A stretch of DNA of 64,000 nt from positions 1,426,001-1,490,000 of the forward strand of contig NZ_JALPRR010000001.1 of NCBI RefSeq assembly GCF_023630205.1. The letters are read 5' to 3'. Numbering within the stretch: position 1 is the first letter of the stretch; every line of letters begins with the position of its first letter. Shown here piece by piece: positions 25,173 to 35,037 of this stretch. A model generated the notes under the pieces. That model was not told where the DNA came from and made no database searches. It worked only from the letters and a program-made list of their open reading frames with translations. Origin of the DNA: Pontibacter ruber. GTDB lineage: Bacteria; Bacteroidota; Bacteroidia; Cytophagales; Hymenobacteraceae. Position numbers and translations under genes: made by a program.

Positions 25173-26759
25173 ATGGCTGGAGGAAAAGAGACACCACGGC
25201 AGAAGATGATCGGTATGATGTACCTTGTACTGACCGCACTTCTTGCCCTAAACGTGAGCTCGGCAATCCTGTTAAAGTTTCAGTTCCTCGACGAAAGTTT
25301 GAAGGAAGTGAATAACAAAACTGTAACAGATAATGCCGGTGTACTCACCAATATCAGATCTGCCGTTGACAAAGGAGGTAACAGGTCTAGCGACCAGCGC
25401 GTTCTGACAACTGCAGAAAGCATCCGCAAAGAGACTTCAGAAGTAGTTAACTACCTGCGCAGCGTTCGTGAGAAGCTGATCAAGGAAACGGGTGGTCTGA
25501 ACGAAGAGAACCACTACGTGAACCCAGAGTCCAACGACGTTGTGGCGATCAACATGATCGGCGGCAAAAAGAACGGTGAAGCTTATAAGTTAAAAGATAA
25601 GCTGGACAACTATGCAAAGTTCCTGCGTCAGTACAACCCGAACATGCCGGCAAGTATCGCAAACGACGGTAAAGACGATCCTGTAGCAAAGAACGACAAA
25701 ACGCAGCGCAACAAAGACTTTGCTGAACTTAACTTCGAAGACACTCCCCTGGTAGCAGCACTGGCTGTACTTTCTCAGAAAGAATCAGAAGTGTTGAAGT
25801 ATGAAGCTGACGCTCTGCAGAAGCTTGCAACGCAGGTTGGTGCTGACATCATCAAGTTCGAGAAGATCTTTGCGATGGCACGTGCTGAGTCAAAGACTGT
25901 AGCAGCCGGTACCAAGTACAGAGCTGATATGTTTATCGCAGCTTCTTCTGACGCGATCACACCAAAAATGTCGTTCCAGGGAAGACCAGTGAAAGTAGAA
26001 AATGGCAAAGGTATGGTAGAATTTACTGCCGCAGCCTCTAATTACGACGCAGAAGGTAACTCTAAGCAGCAGTGGAAAGGCCAGATCACGATCAACCAGA
26101 ATGGCAAAGACACAACTTTTACAGTAGTAGAAGAATACGTAGTAGCCAAGCCGGTAATCCAGGTGCAGTCTGCATCAGTTCAGGCGTTATACTTCCAGTG
26201 TGCTAACGAGTTGAACATCCAGGTTCCTGCTTTAGGAGCTGTGTACGATCCAAGCTTCAGCGCTTCAGGTGGTACAGCGATCAAAGGTGCTAAGAAAGGC
26301 CAGGTAACTGTGATTCCTTCTTCTACCGAAGTAAAACTAAACGTAAGCAGCGGTGGTAACGCAATCGGTTCTGAGACATTCAAAGTACGCCCAATCCCTA
26401 AGCCAGAGCTGGTAGCCAAAGTTAACGGCAGACCGATAGACGGTAAAAGAGGTATACCTGCAGCTTCTTTCAGAGCAGTAGAGATACAGGCTGTAGCAGA
26501 TGAAGGATTCAAGCAATTTTTGCCACAGGAAGCTCGTTATAGAGTAACCAAGTGGAGAGCTTACCTGGTAAGAGGCAGCAGCCCGATCGATCAGCAGGAA
26601 ATCAACGGCCCTTCTGCTAACCTGACAAGCTTTGCTGCTAAGGCAAATAAAGGAGACAGAGTTGTTGTGGAAGTACTTGACGTGAAGCGTCTAAACTACA
26701 AGGGAAGCCCTGTAGACGTAAACGTAGGGGAGCAGATCTACAACATCCCATTAAACTAA
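25173..26759 (+). CDS. gldM: Type IX secretion motor protein GldM
   Basis: GldM is the single-helix shaft that crosses the periplasm and turns within the GldL ring. The 528-residue product begins with RQKMIGMMYLVLTALLALNVS (the only transmembrane helix, about residues 8-32) and continues with a helical first periplasmic domain. Three beta-rich domains follow (about 220-528), with YRADMFIAASSDAITPKM, IPALG-type and RPIPKPELVAKVNGR segments. The length matches the family. It lies between gldL and gldN with a 20-bp gap to gldN. Confidence 0.96.
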   Translation: MAGGKETPRQKMIGMMYLVLTALLALNVSSAILLKFQFLDESLKEVNNKTVTDNAGVLTNIRSAVDKGGNRSSDQRVLTTAESIRKETSEVVNYLRSVREKLIKETGGLNEENHYVNPESNDVVAINMIGGKKNGEAYKLKDKLDNYAKFLRQYNPNMPASIANDGKDDPVAKNDKTQRNKDFAELNFEDTPLVAALAVLSQKESEVLKYEADALQKLATQVGADIIKFEKIFAMARAESKTVAAGTKYRADMFIAASSDAITPKMSFQGRPVKVENGKGMVEFTAAASNYDAEGNSKQQWKGQITINQNGKDTTFTVVEEYVVAKPVIQVQSASVQALYFQCANELNIQVPALGAVYDPSFSASGGTAIKGAKKGQVTVIPSSTEVKLNVSSGGNAIGSETFKVRPIPKPELVAKVNGRPIDGKRGIPAASFRAVEIQAVADEGFKQFLPQEARYRVTKWRAYLVRGSSPIDQQEINGPSANLTSFAAKANKGDRVVVEVLDVKRLNYKGSPVDVNVGEQIYNIPLN

Positions 26760-26779
26760 AATAGAAGCTTACAAGGAGT

Positions 26780-27649
26780 ATGAAATTAGTTAAAGTAATT
26801 GGTGTTGCGGCAGGTCTGATGTTCTCAGTGGGAGCAATGGCACAGCAAGTGGAATCAACCACGCAATCGAGCAATCCATCTGCCCGTCCGATTCCTGAAT
26901 CTGACATCCTGTTCAAGAAAACTGTTTGGCGCAAAATCGACTTGCGTGAAAAGCAGAACAGACCAATGTTCTCTGAAAACAGAGAAATAACAAAGGTCAT
27001 CATCAATGCTGTGAAAAGCGGAGAGCTTGTTGCTTACAAAAACGACTCTACCAGCACACCTCTTACAAGAGAAGAGTTTATCGCCAATATGACTGGTAAA
27101 GACACGGGCGGTGGCTTATCTGAAGAGGAAATAGCAGCTGGTTTTGGTAAGGAACAGCAAGAAGAGGAGGCGGATGCCTGGGGTGAAGCCTTAGGCAAAG
27201 ACGCCGGTGGACAAACTGCAGCTCCTGTAAGCAACGAATATTTTGCAAAGCAACTGTATCTGCTGGAAATGAAAGAGAACGTGGTATTTGACAAAAAGCG
27301 TTCTCGTATGTACCACGATATCCAGACAATCAGCATTAAAGTGCCTTCTACGCTAAACTCACTGGGTTTTGAGCAGAACGTAGGCAGCTTTAAAATGAGC
27401 GATCTGGTACGCGTGTTCAAAGCAAATCCGGAGATGGCGATCTGGTATAACGAGCAGAATGATGCGCAGCACAAGAACCTTGCTGATGCATTTGATCTGT
27501 GGTTATTCAGCTCATACATTACCAAGATATCAAACACTGGTGACAGAGGTTTATCCGATATCTATGGTGGCGGTAAGAAAGGCCTGCTGGCTGCACAGGA
27601 TGCGCTGGAAGCACTTATCGAATACGAGTACAGCTTGTGGAGCTACTAA
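26780..27649 (+). CDS. gldN: Type IX secretion protein GldN
   Basis: GldN (PorN) is the periplasmic partner of GldK in the secretion ring. The 289-residue product has a signal peptide ending AMAQQ. Family blocks are VWRKIDLREKQNRPMF, IINAVKSGELVAYKND, YLLEMKENVVFDKKRSRMYHDIQ and NVGSFKMSDLVRVFKANP. A Glu-rich, Gly-rich insert (about 110-145) is variable in the family. It is the last gene of the operon; a perfect 16-bp terminator follows. Confidence 0.95.
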   Translation: MKLVKVIGVAAGLMFSVGAMAQQVESTTQSSNPSARPIPESDILFKKTVWRKIDLREKQNRPMFSENREITKVIINAVKSGELVAYKNDSTSTPLTREEFIANMTGKDTGGGLSEEEIAAGFGKEQQEEEADAWGEALGKDAGGQTAAPVSNEYFAKQLYLLEMKENVVFDKKRSRMYHDIQTISIKVPSTLNSLGFEQNVGSFKMSDLVRVFKANPEMAIWYNEQNDAQHKNLADAFDLWLFSSYITKISNTGDRGLSDIYGGGKKGLLAAQDALEALIEYEYSLWSY

Positions 27650-27660
27650 TAAGTACAAAG

Positions 27661-27698
27661 CATAAAAAAAGGAGGCTGAAAGGCCTCCTTTTTTTATG
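27661..27698. terminator. Bidirectional terminator between gldN and uvrC
   Basis: A perfect 16-bp stem (27661-27676 with 27683-27698) has the loop TGAAAG and is flanked by A7 and T7. It serves the convergent gldN (rightward) and uvrC (leftward). Confidence 0.95.
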
Positions 27699-27710
27699 CT
27701 CATAAGTTGC

Positions 27711-29519
27711 TTAAGCAACGTTGTGGAAGTAATTATAAAGTATAGAAGCTTTGCGCTGGCCAATTTCCTGCGCCAGCTCATCCTGCGATAGCTCCCTGAG
27801 TTTCTTAACTGATCTAAACTTGGCAAGCAAAGACTCGGCAGTTGAGAGACCAATACCTTTTACCTCAGTTAGCTCCGTTTTTAGCGTGCCCGCATCACGT
27901 TTGCTCCTGTGGAACGTAATGGCAAAGCGGTGTGCCTCGTTGCGCAGCCTTTGAATCAGCTTCAATGATTCAGATTTCTTATCGATGTACAGCGGGAGTG
28001 TATCGCCGGGATAGAAAATTTCTTCCAGTCGTTTAGCGATACCCACAATCGCAATCTTACCCCAAAGATCAAGATCTTTTAACGCCTTGACAGCAAAACT
28101 TAACTGGCCTTTGCCACCATCTATAATAACCAGCTGCGGTAAAGGTTGCTTTTCTTCCAGCAGCCGCTTGTAGCGGCGGGTGACGATTTCATACATCGAC
28201 TCAAAATCATTGGGACCAACAACGGTTTTGATGTTGAAGTGGCGGTAGTCTTTCTTGCTGGGTTTTCCGTTCTTGAAACACACCATAGACGCTACCGGAT
28301 TGTCGCCCTGGAAGTTGGAGTTATCGAAACATTCAATCTGGCGAGGTAATTCGGTAAGCCGAAGATCCTTCTTAAGGGTTTCCAGAACACGAATTTCGCG
28401 TTGTTCGCTCAGGTCTTTGTTCTTCTCCTGCCTGCCTTCCCGCTCTTTGCGCAGGTACATCGCATTCTTAAGAGACAGGTTAAGAAGCTTCCGCTTGTCC
28501 CCTATCTGTGGGTAGGTAACCGTAACGTTATCGAGTGGTAGTTGCAGCTCAATGTTCGTGATCACTTCCCGGGAGGTGCTTTCAAACTCGTGGCGGAGCT
28601 GTACGATCACAGTGGCAAGCAGCTCTTCATCTGTCTCATCCAGCTTCTTTTGTACCTCCAGCGACTGCGTAAGTATGATGGAGCCATTCATCACTTTCAG
28701 GTAGTTGATAAAAGAGCATTTATCATTGGAAGTGATGGTGAACACATCGATGTTGGAAAGTGTGTTGCTGACAACCGTAGACTTTGCCTGGAAGTCATCC
28801 AGCAGATCCAGTTTCTGTTTGTATTGGTGAGCCACTTCAAACTGGTATTCCTCAGCAGCTGCTGCCATACGTTCCTTGAAATAGTTCTTAGCTACAGAAA
28901 GGTTGCCGGAAAGTATACTTCTGATCTGGGTGATGTTCTGGTTATAAGTTGTCTCATCGATGAGGTTCTCGCAAGGACCTTTGCAATTGCCGATGTGGTA
29001 CTCCAGGCACACCTTGAACTTGCCTGCATCTACATTCTCAGGTGATAAGTTGTAGGTACAGGTGCGAATAGGATAGAGCGTGCGGATCAGGTCGAGCACC
29101 ACGTTCATGGTAGTGACACTGGCATAAGGACCGAAATAGCGGGAGCCATCGTTGATCTTGTTGCGCGTGCTGATGATGCGCGGGAAACGCTCGTTTACGA
29201 TACAGATATACGGATAGGTCTTCCCGTCCTTGAGCAGAATGTTATACTTAGGCTGATATTGCTTGATAAGATTGTTTTCGAGCAGAAAAGCATCTGCTTC
29301 CGTATCTACGATGGTAAACTCAATATCCTGGATCTGGGAGATGAGCTTCAGCGTTTTCTTGTTATGCTGTGCAGAGCGGTTGAAGTATGAGCTTACGCGC
29401 TTGCGTATGTCAACCGCTTTGCCAACATAGATAATACCGTTCTCGTCAAAAAACTTATAGATGCCCGGTTTATGAGGCAGATGTGAAATTTTCTCCTTTA
29501 TCTTTTCGTTCGCAGCCAT
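27711..29519 (-). CDS. uvrC: Excinuclease ABC subunit C
   Basis: UvrC makes the dual incisions in nucleotide excision repair. The 602-residue product carries the GIY-YIG nuclease domain at the N-terminus (HKPGIYKFFDENGIIYVGKA, then KRVSSYF), the UvrB-binding UVR region (about 200-235), an RNase H-like domain with IECFDNSNFQGDNPVASMV, VIIDGGKGQL and HRFAITFHR, and a C-terminal helix-hairpin-helix end (LTEVKGIGLSTAESLLAKFR). Length is normal. It follows the PBP1A gene by 9 bp, so it is likely co-transcribed. Confidence 0.97.
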   Translation of the reverse strand: MAANEKIKEKISHLPHKPGIYKFFDENGIIYVGKAVDIRKRVSSYFNRSAQHNKKTLKLISQIQDIEFTIVDTEADAFLLENNLIKQYQPKYNILLKDGKTYPYICIVNERFPRIISTRNKINDGSRYFGPYASVTTMNVVLDLIRTLYPIRTCTYNLSPENVDAGKFKVCLEYHIGNCKGPCENLIDETTYNQNITQIRSILSGNLSVAKNYFKERMAAAAEEYQFEVAHQYKQKLDLLDDFQAKSTVVSNTLSNIDVFTITSNDKCSFINYLKVMNGSIILTQSLEVQKKLDETDEELLATVIVQLRHEFESTSREVITNIELQLPLDNVTVTYPQIGDKRKLLNLSLKNAMYLRKEREGRQEKNKDLSEQREIRVLETLKKDLRLTELPRQIECFDNSNFQGDNPVASMVCFKNGKPSKKDYRHFNIKTVVGPNDFESMYEIVTRRYKRLLEEKQPLPQLVIIDGGKGQLSFAVKALKDLDLWGKIAIVGIAKRLEEIFYPGDTLPLYIDKKSESLKLIQRLRNEAHRFAITFHRSKRDAGTLKTELTEVKGIGLSTAESLLAKFRSVKKLRELSQDELAQEIGQRKASILYNYFHNVA

Positions 29520-29528
29520 GTCGCTTCA

Positions 29529-31826
29529 TCAGATTTCAGCGTCCAAGTCAATTTCAGCGGGGATCTGCAGGAACTCTTCCATCTGAGAAGAATCTACAGG
29601 CATTTGGCCGTTGTACTTGGCACAGTCTAATTCTACCGATAAAGGCGTAGAAGGTTTAGGGAATGGCTCTTTAGAAACATCAAGTGTCTTATCTCCATAA
29701 ACCTTCTTCATAAAGTATCCATAGATCGGCATGGCCAATTTGTTACCCTGACCGAGAGCAATCGTACGGAAGTGAATGGAACGGTCGTCTCCGCCTACCC
29801 AGGTACCGCAAACCAGGTTTGGCGTAATGCCCATGAACCAGGCGTCGGAGTAGTTCTGGGTTGTACCGGTCTTTGCCCCAATCTCATTCTTTAAGCCGTT
29901 GCGGTGACGCAGGCCGTAGTAAGCGGTACCACCCGGCTCTGCGGCGGCTTTGAGCATGTGCACCATCATGTAAGCAGTCTCTTCGCTCAGGGCCTCTACC
30001 TTAGTAGGAGTGAAATCTGCTAGAATATTGCCGTGCTTGTCTTCGATGCGTGTGATAAAGGTTGGTTGCGTCCAGGTGCCGCTGTTCACGAAGGTGCCGT
30101 AAGCGCCTACCATATCAAAAAGGGTAACGTCGCTCACCCCCAGCGCCAGAGACGGATTAGGCTCCAAAGGCGTTGTGATACCCATCCGTTTTGCAGTGGC
30201 TACCAGAGTTTCTGCACCTAATTTGTTCACCAGGAAAGCCGAAACTGAGTTTACAGACTCTGCAAGGGCATTGCGCAAGGTATACTTCTTACCCGAAAAC
30301 TTATTGTCAGAGTTGTTAGGACACCAGGTATTGCCATCTGGCAGGGTGATACATACTTTCGAATCGATCACCTCATAGCACGGGTAATAGCCATTTTCGA
30401 TAGCTGCCGTGTACAGGAATGGCTTGAACGTAGAGCCAGGCTGACGAACCCCCTGTTTCACGTGGTCATACTTGAAGTGCTTGTAGTTGATACCTCCTAC
30501 CCAGGCCTTGATGTGACCAGTTTGCGGTTCCATGGCCATAAAGCCAGCCTGAAGGAAATGTTTGTAGTATTTGAGTGAGTCCATCGGGCTCATCATTACT
30601 TCTTTCTCTCCATCCCAGGAGAAGATCGTCATCGGGATCTTTTTGTTCAGGTAATAATTGATCGAGTCCTGGTCTCCGTCAAAGCGCTCGGCAAGTCTCT
30701 TGTAGCGGTCTGTACGTTTGATTGCTATTTCAGGGAAGTTCTTGATCTCGTTTCCGTTTCGGTCCGTCCAGGGGTTGCGGCCTTTCCAGTGTTTGAAGAA
30801 TTCTTTCTGGCGGTCCTTCATGTGCTGCTCCATGGCCTGCTCGGCATACTTCTGCATGCGGGAGTCAATCGTAGTATAAATCTTCAGACCATCGGCATAC
30901 AGGTCGTACCCGTTTTCGCGGCACCACTGTAACAGGAACTTGCTGGCCTCGGTGCGGAAGTATGGCGCAAGACCAAGGTTCTGGTTCTCTACGCGGTAAT
31001 CCAGCTTGATGTCGTTGTCCTTTAGCTTTTCGTACTCTTCGGCCGGTAAAAAGCCATACTTTACCATCTGCGAAAGAACAACGTTCCGGCGAATCTTGGC
31101 GTTTTCAGGATTAAACTTAGGGCTGTAGTAATTCGGGTTCTTGAACAGGCCCACGAGTACGGCAGATTCCTGCACTTCCAGGTCTTTTGGATGCTTGTTG
31201 AAGAAGGTTTTAGCGGCAGACTGTACACCAAAAGCATTGCTGCCAAACTCAAAAATGTTGAGATACATCATCATGATCTCTTTTTTGGTATAGGAGCGCT
31301 CCAGCTTCACGGCCATGATCCACTCTTTCGTTTTATGGATAAGCGTACGAAGACCGGGCGTATCATTCAGCAAACCGTTGTTTAGCTCTTCTCCACGCGT
31401 TTTAAAGAGGTTCTTGGCAAGCTGTTGCGTAAGCGTACTACCACCGCCCCTCGAACTGCCGATCAGAAGCGAACCGGCAACGCGGCCCATTGCTTCCGGA
31501 TCTATGCCTGAGTGCTCTTCAAAACGGATGTCTTCTGTTGCGACAAGCGCATTAATAAAGTTTTCGGGCAGGTCCTCGTAATCAACCGGGGTGCGGTTCT
31601 CCCGGAAATATTTGCCCAGCAGTGCATTGTCAGCAGAGTATAACTCCGAAGAGAGCGCACTTTTAGGGTTTTCAAGGGTACGCATGTTCGGCAGCTCCCC
31701 AAACAGGTTCAGGAAGTTGATGCTAACCGCATAGATGTAAAGGATAAATACGATCAGGCCGCCGGCAAAAAGTAACCATATAGCCGTAATTGCTTTTGAG
31801 TAGAGTCCGTTTTGACGCGTAGTCAT
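29529..31826 (-). CDS. Class A penicillin-binding protein 1A
   Basis: This bifunctional enzyme polymerises and cross-links peptidoglycan. The 765-residue product has one N-terminal transmembrane helix (about 12-33). The GT51 domain contains ATEDIRFEEHSGIDP with the catalytic Glu, RGGGSTLTQQLAKNLF, and a helix with KEIMMMYLNIFEFG. The transpeptidase domain has QPGSTFKPFLYTAAIE (SxxK), AESVNSVSAFL (SxN) and GAKTGTTQNYSDAW (KTG). All catalytic motifs are intact. It lies 4 bp from the PorW/SprE-like gene upstream, and uvrC follows, giving a three-gene transcription unit. Confidence 0.96.
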   Translation of the reverse strand: MTTRQNGLYSKAITAIWLLFAGGLIVFILYIYAVSINFLNLFGELPNMRTLENPKSALSSELYSADNALLGKYFRENRTPVDYEDLPENFINALVATEDIRFEEHSGIDPEAMGRVAGSLLIGSSRGGGSTLTQQLAKNLFKTRGEELNNGLLNDTPGLRTLIHKTKEWIMAVKLERSYTKKEIMMMYLNIFEFGSNAFGVQSAAKTFFNKHPKDLEVQESAVLVGLFKNPNYYSPKFNPENAKIRRNVVLSQMVKYGFLPAEEYEKLKDNDIKLDYRVENQNLGLAPYFRTEASKFLLQWCRENGYDLYADGLKIYTTIDSRMQKYAEQAMEQHMKDRQKEFFKHWKGRNPWTDRNGNEIKNFPEIAIKRTDRYKRLAERFDGDQDSINYYLNKKIPMTIFSWDGEKEVMMSPMDSLKYYKHFLQAGFMAMEPQTGHIKAWVGGINYKHFKYDHVKQGVRQPGSTFKPFLYTAAIENGYYPCYEVIDSKVCITLPDGNTWCPNNSDNKFSGKKYTLRNALAESVNSVSAFLVNKLGAETLVATAKRMGITTPLEPNPSLALGVSDVTLFDMVGAYGTFVNSGTWTQPTFITRIEDKHGNILADFTPTKVEALSEETAYMMVHMLKAAAEPGGTAYYGLRHRNGLKNEIGAKTGTTQNYSDAWFMGITPNLVCGTWVGGDDRSIHFRTIALGQGNKLAMPIYGYFMKKVYGDKTLDVSKEPFPKPSTPLSVELDCAKYNGQMPVDSSQMEEFLQIPAEIDLDAEI

Positions 31827-31830
31827 GTAA

Positions 31831-34692
31831 TTAATAATTGTTTCTGAAGAAATTCAGGTAAGTTTCCAGGTCCTTCTTCTGTTTAAACTTCTGGAAGTTG
31901 GCAGAAGAGATTACAAAGGTAGTGAATTCTACGCCTCTGATTCTGCCGATCGGCGCCTGCGGGCCTTTTTGTTTTACATTGAAAGACTGTGCCAGCTTTA
32001 CATCCGGGAAAGAACGCAGCACAAGCATGGTCTGCGAATCTGAGAAAGCAACCGAATCAATGGTAATGTTCTGTTTCTTGTAATAGGTGCTGTTATACTT
32101 TTCATACTTTGCCACTACATCTTTAAAAGCCGGGGCAGCAGTCGGGTACAGGAGCACAAAGTAAAAGGCACTGTCTGTGCTAACATCATAGGCCAGCGGG
32201 TCGGCAATCTCAGGGTTCGCTGTTGTGCTGTTCGTGTCTGGTTGCACAACTGGCGGCGCAGCCTGAGTAGTTGTATCTGCCTGCTTTGTACTCACCTTTT
32301 GTGCCACTGTGTCCGGAGGAGCTGCTGCTGTATCCTTAACTGTTTGCTTATTAGGCAGCGGGATCTCAGCTGCTGTGGATGCAGTAGCTGAAGCAATTTC
32401 TGTGCTAACTTTTTCTTCCGGCGTCAAAGACGCTCCTTTTTCAGCCCGGTGCAGGGCGGTAATAACCTGCGGTGCCTCACGTCTCAGCAGGTTTTTCTGT
32501 TCGAGCTCCTGGTAGGTAGTCAGCAGTTGGTTGGCCTGCGGCAGCAGCGGACTTGCTGGATAGGCGGCTTTGAACTGCTGCAGTTGCTCCCTAAGCGCTT
32601 CCGGCTTCTCGGTACGGGCTGTTACAAGTACGCCCAGGAAAGCTGCCTTGTCTGCAATATCGTTGCGGGGGTATTCCTTGCCGAGTTGTGCCAGTAGGCG
32701 GGTTGTCTCCTTGTACTCCTTATTTTCATAGTATACAAAAGCGGAGTCGTACAACGTGTGGGCTTTGATGTTCTCTGCTGCATTTTTGGACAGGAACTCC
32801 GGATCATCAATTAGCTGGGCAAAAGTAGAGTACGGGAACTGCTGCTTTATCTTGTTATAATAAGCTGTTTTGCGCTCGTCACCGGCTTTGTCGTAGATCA
32901 AATACAAGGCATAATAAGCCTCAGCGGCATGCCCGGTGGTAGGGAAACGAGCCAGCAACTGCTCATAGGTTTCGGCAGCTTTGGTATTATCTTTTAACTT
33001 CTGGCTGTATATGTTGGCTAGCTTAAACAGGGCTTCCTCTACCTGCCTTTCCGACTGCTGCAGTGCGGCTGTTGTAGTCGGGATATTCTGCAGATAGGTT
33101 TGCACCTGGGCTGCCATGCGCTCTTCCGGGCTTTGGGTAGGCTCTGCCGGAGCTGCCTCAGGTTGCTGTTGGGCTACCGGCGCCTGCTCTGTTGCCTCTC
33201 CTCTGCTTCTGATTCGCCAGTTATCCTGCAGCGGCCTGTCGCCCCAGCGGCGCACGAACTCCGAGCGTGCCGTGGCCATGGCTGCCGGGTTGTCGAAGTA
33301 CCAAATGCCGGAGTTGTCTGCATTTCCCCCATTCCCTCCATTGTTTCTTCTGGTGTTTTCTAATGAGCCGCGGCGCCCCTGCTCCTGGGTTTGTTGTTTC
33401 GCCTGCTGCATTGCAAGTGCCTGCAGGCGCTCCTCCTCTTCGCGCTGCACCAACTGTTGCACAAATTGCAGGCGCTCCCCCTCGCTTAGGCGTGCAAGGC
33501 GCTGCAGGCTGTCCTGCGTCTGGATGGTGCTGAACTGTGTGGCAAAGTCGGTGAGGATATCGCGCCGCTCTACTACCTGCTGGTAATCGATTGCACCAGG
33601 CGGGTATACCTGCACGGCGCTGTCGTAGTACGCCTGGGCCAGGTTATACTTGTTCAGGTGCTCAAAGTATACTTTGCCTGCCAGCAGATAGCTGTATGCT
33701 TTCTGGTTGGGCAGGGCTCCTGTTGATTTAAGAGAGGCATTGAGGTACTCCAGTGCCTTGTCGTAATTTTGCTGGCGCAGCTCGAACTGTGCCATCTCGT
33801 AAAGGATCTTGTCTTTGTATTCGTTATTCTTGCTGTCCTTTAACAGCTTGCGGTAATGGTTGGCCATGCGCTCTTTGTCCTGTGCATCGCTCAGCTCCGA
33901 TACCTGGCCTAAGTATAAACGGCTGAAAAAGCCTAGGTCGTACGGAGGGTTGCGGCGCAAGATGCGGCTGTACTGCTGGTAAGCTTCCTTGTCCTGGCGC
34001 TGCAATTGGTAAAGCCGGGCCAGGGAAAAGCGTACCCTCGACTCAGCGTCTTTCTCCTCGAAATTAGGCAGCGACAGCGCCAGGTTCTCGATCATAGCCG
34101 TGGTATCGCCTTGCAGGCGATGGTATTGGGCGCGGGCTAAGTATAATTCGCGGGCATTGTCTTTGTTCAGGCGCTCCTTTTTCAGGAATTCGGAAACTGA
34201 CTGGGCGTTATCCAACTCACCTGTCACCAGAAACGTGCGCATCAGCCATACCAGTGCTTCGTGGCGTGCGTTGGCATCCTTGCTGGTAGAGTTTACATAC
34301 TTGAAGGTTCTGGCTGCATCCGGAAAGTTGAGCTGGTAGTAGCGTACTTTCCCAATGAGGTTATAACTGTCGTCTACCCACTTGCTGTTCTTATGCCACT
34401 GTATCGGGAACGAGGCTTTTTTTACCACGTCTTCCAGGTCGGCAGCAAAGGCTTTGGCAGTAGAAGAATCAAGGAGCGGGTAAATCGGCAGCGGCTGGTT
34501 ATAGTCATACACCACCTGGGCCTGAATACCTTTTTCAATGGCTTCCATTTTCTCCCTTGCCAGGAAGTAGCCGTTGTAGCGTGCCGTAGTATTATGATAG
34601 GTCTTGCTGAGCGGGTTGTTGCGTTCAGCAGAGCATGCCGTCAGCAGCAGGCACACAAGTATAACAGCTATATGCAGTAGTCGGTTTGCCAA
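31831..34692 (-). CDS. PorW/SprE-like TPR lipoprotein (type IX secretion)
   Basis: PorW/SprE is an outer-membrane lipoprotein needed for type IX secretion. No ATG precedes the lipobox; the TTG at 34692 (LANRLLHIAVILVCLLLTACSAE) is the only reasonable start, giving 953 residues. The mature N-terminus SKTYHNTTARYNGYFLARE and KWVDDSYNLIGKVRYYQ resembles SprE proteins as I remember them. Tetratricopeptide repeats fill about residues 100-340 and 500-600, then a Gln/Ala/Pro-rich linker (about 410-505 and 720-830). The C-terminal domain (about 830-953) ends DLETYLNFFRNNY. Assignment rests on motif memory plus the nearby gldKLMN. Confidence 0.68.
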   Translation of the reverse strand: MANRLLHIAVILVCLLLTACSAERNNPLSKTYHNTTARYNGYFLAREKMEAIEKGIQAQVVYDYNQPLPIYPLLDSSTAKAFAADLEDVVKKASFPIQWHKNSKWVDDSYNLIGKVRYYQLNFPDAARTFKYVNSTSKDANARHEALVWLMRTFLVTGELDNAQSVSEFLKKERLNKDNARELYLARAQYHRLQGDTTAMIENLALSLPNFEEKDAESRVRFSLARLYQLQRQDKEAYQQYSRILRRNPPYDLGFFSRLYLGQVSELSDAQDKERMANHYRKLLKDSKNNEYKDKILYEMAQFELRQQNYDKALEYLNASLKSTGALPNQKAYSYLLAGKVYFEHLNKYNLAQAYYDSAVQVYPPGAIDYQQVVERRDILTDFATQFSTIQTQDSLQRLARLSEGERLQFVQQLVQREEEERLQALAMQQAKQQTQEQGRRGSLENTRRNNGGNGGNADNSGIWYFDNPAAMATARSEFVRRWGDRPLQDNWRIRSRGEATEQAPVAQQQPEAAPAEPTQSPEERMAAQVQTYLQNIPTTTAALQQSERQVEEALFKLANIYSQKLKDNTKAAETYEQLLARFPTTGHAAEAYYALYLIYDKAGDERKTAYYNKIKQQFPYSTFAQLIDDPEFLSKNAAENIKAHTLYDSAFVYYENKEYKETTRLLAQLGKEYPRNDIADKAAFLGVLVTARTEKPEALREQLQQFKAAYPASPLLPQANQLLTTYQELEQKNLLRREAPQVITALHRAEKGASLTPEEKVSTEIASATASTAAEIPLPNKQTVKDTAAAPPDTVAQKVSTKQADTTTQAAPPVVQPDTNSTTANPEIADPLAYDVSTDSAFYFVLLYPTAAPAFKDVVAKYEKYNSTYYKKQNITIDSVAFSDSQTMLVLRSFPDVKLAQSFNVKQKGPQAPIGRIRGVEFTTFVISSANFQKFKQKKDLETYLNFFRNNY

Positions 34693-35037
34693 GGTGAAAG
34701 AGGCGCTGGAGATATAGTGGCCGTTAGGGTACAAGTTATAAGTATAAAACGGTTCAGGCAAAGTATAAAGTATAAGCCTTATGGGCGCAAGAAAACTAAA
34801 AAATGCAAACTCCCACGCAAAAATACAACAATCTGTAAATAAATAAGTATAGGCCCGAGATGCACTCAACTTTGCACCTTAAGCCTGTTGCTAATGAACT
34901 CAGGAAGCTGTGTTTTGGTTTCAGTCAGCAGATCTGGGGTATTGCAGCGGTTCTTTAGAGCAATAATGTTCGGATTGTGAAGCGAAGGTTGCACATAAGA
35001 CCGTAAAAAGGAGTAATTTTGCAAACGATTCATAATC
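34693..35037. other. Gene-free 345-bp divergent spacer between the PorW/SprE-like gene and the atp operon
   Basis: The left half is dense in AAGTATA words (about 34741, 34760, 34768, 34845). A leftward -7-like TATTTTTG lies at 34818-34825. The right end holds the atp operon promoter. A leftward 83-codon frame (34866-35117) overlaps that promoter and is rejected. Confidence 0.5.
34989..35021 (+). promoter_or_regulatory. Promoter of the atp operon
   Basis: TTG (34989-34991), 22-nt spacer, TAATTTTG (35014-35021). The -7 box is exact; the spacer is at the long end of the 17-23 range. The leader to the ATG at 35038 is about 10 nt. Confidence 0.65.
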
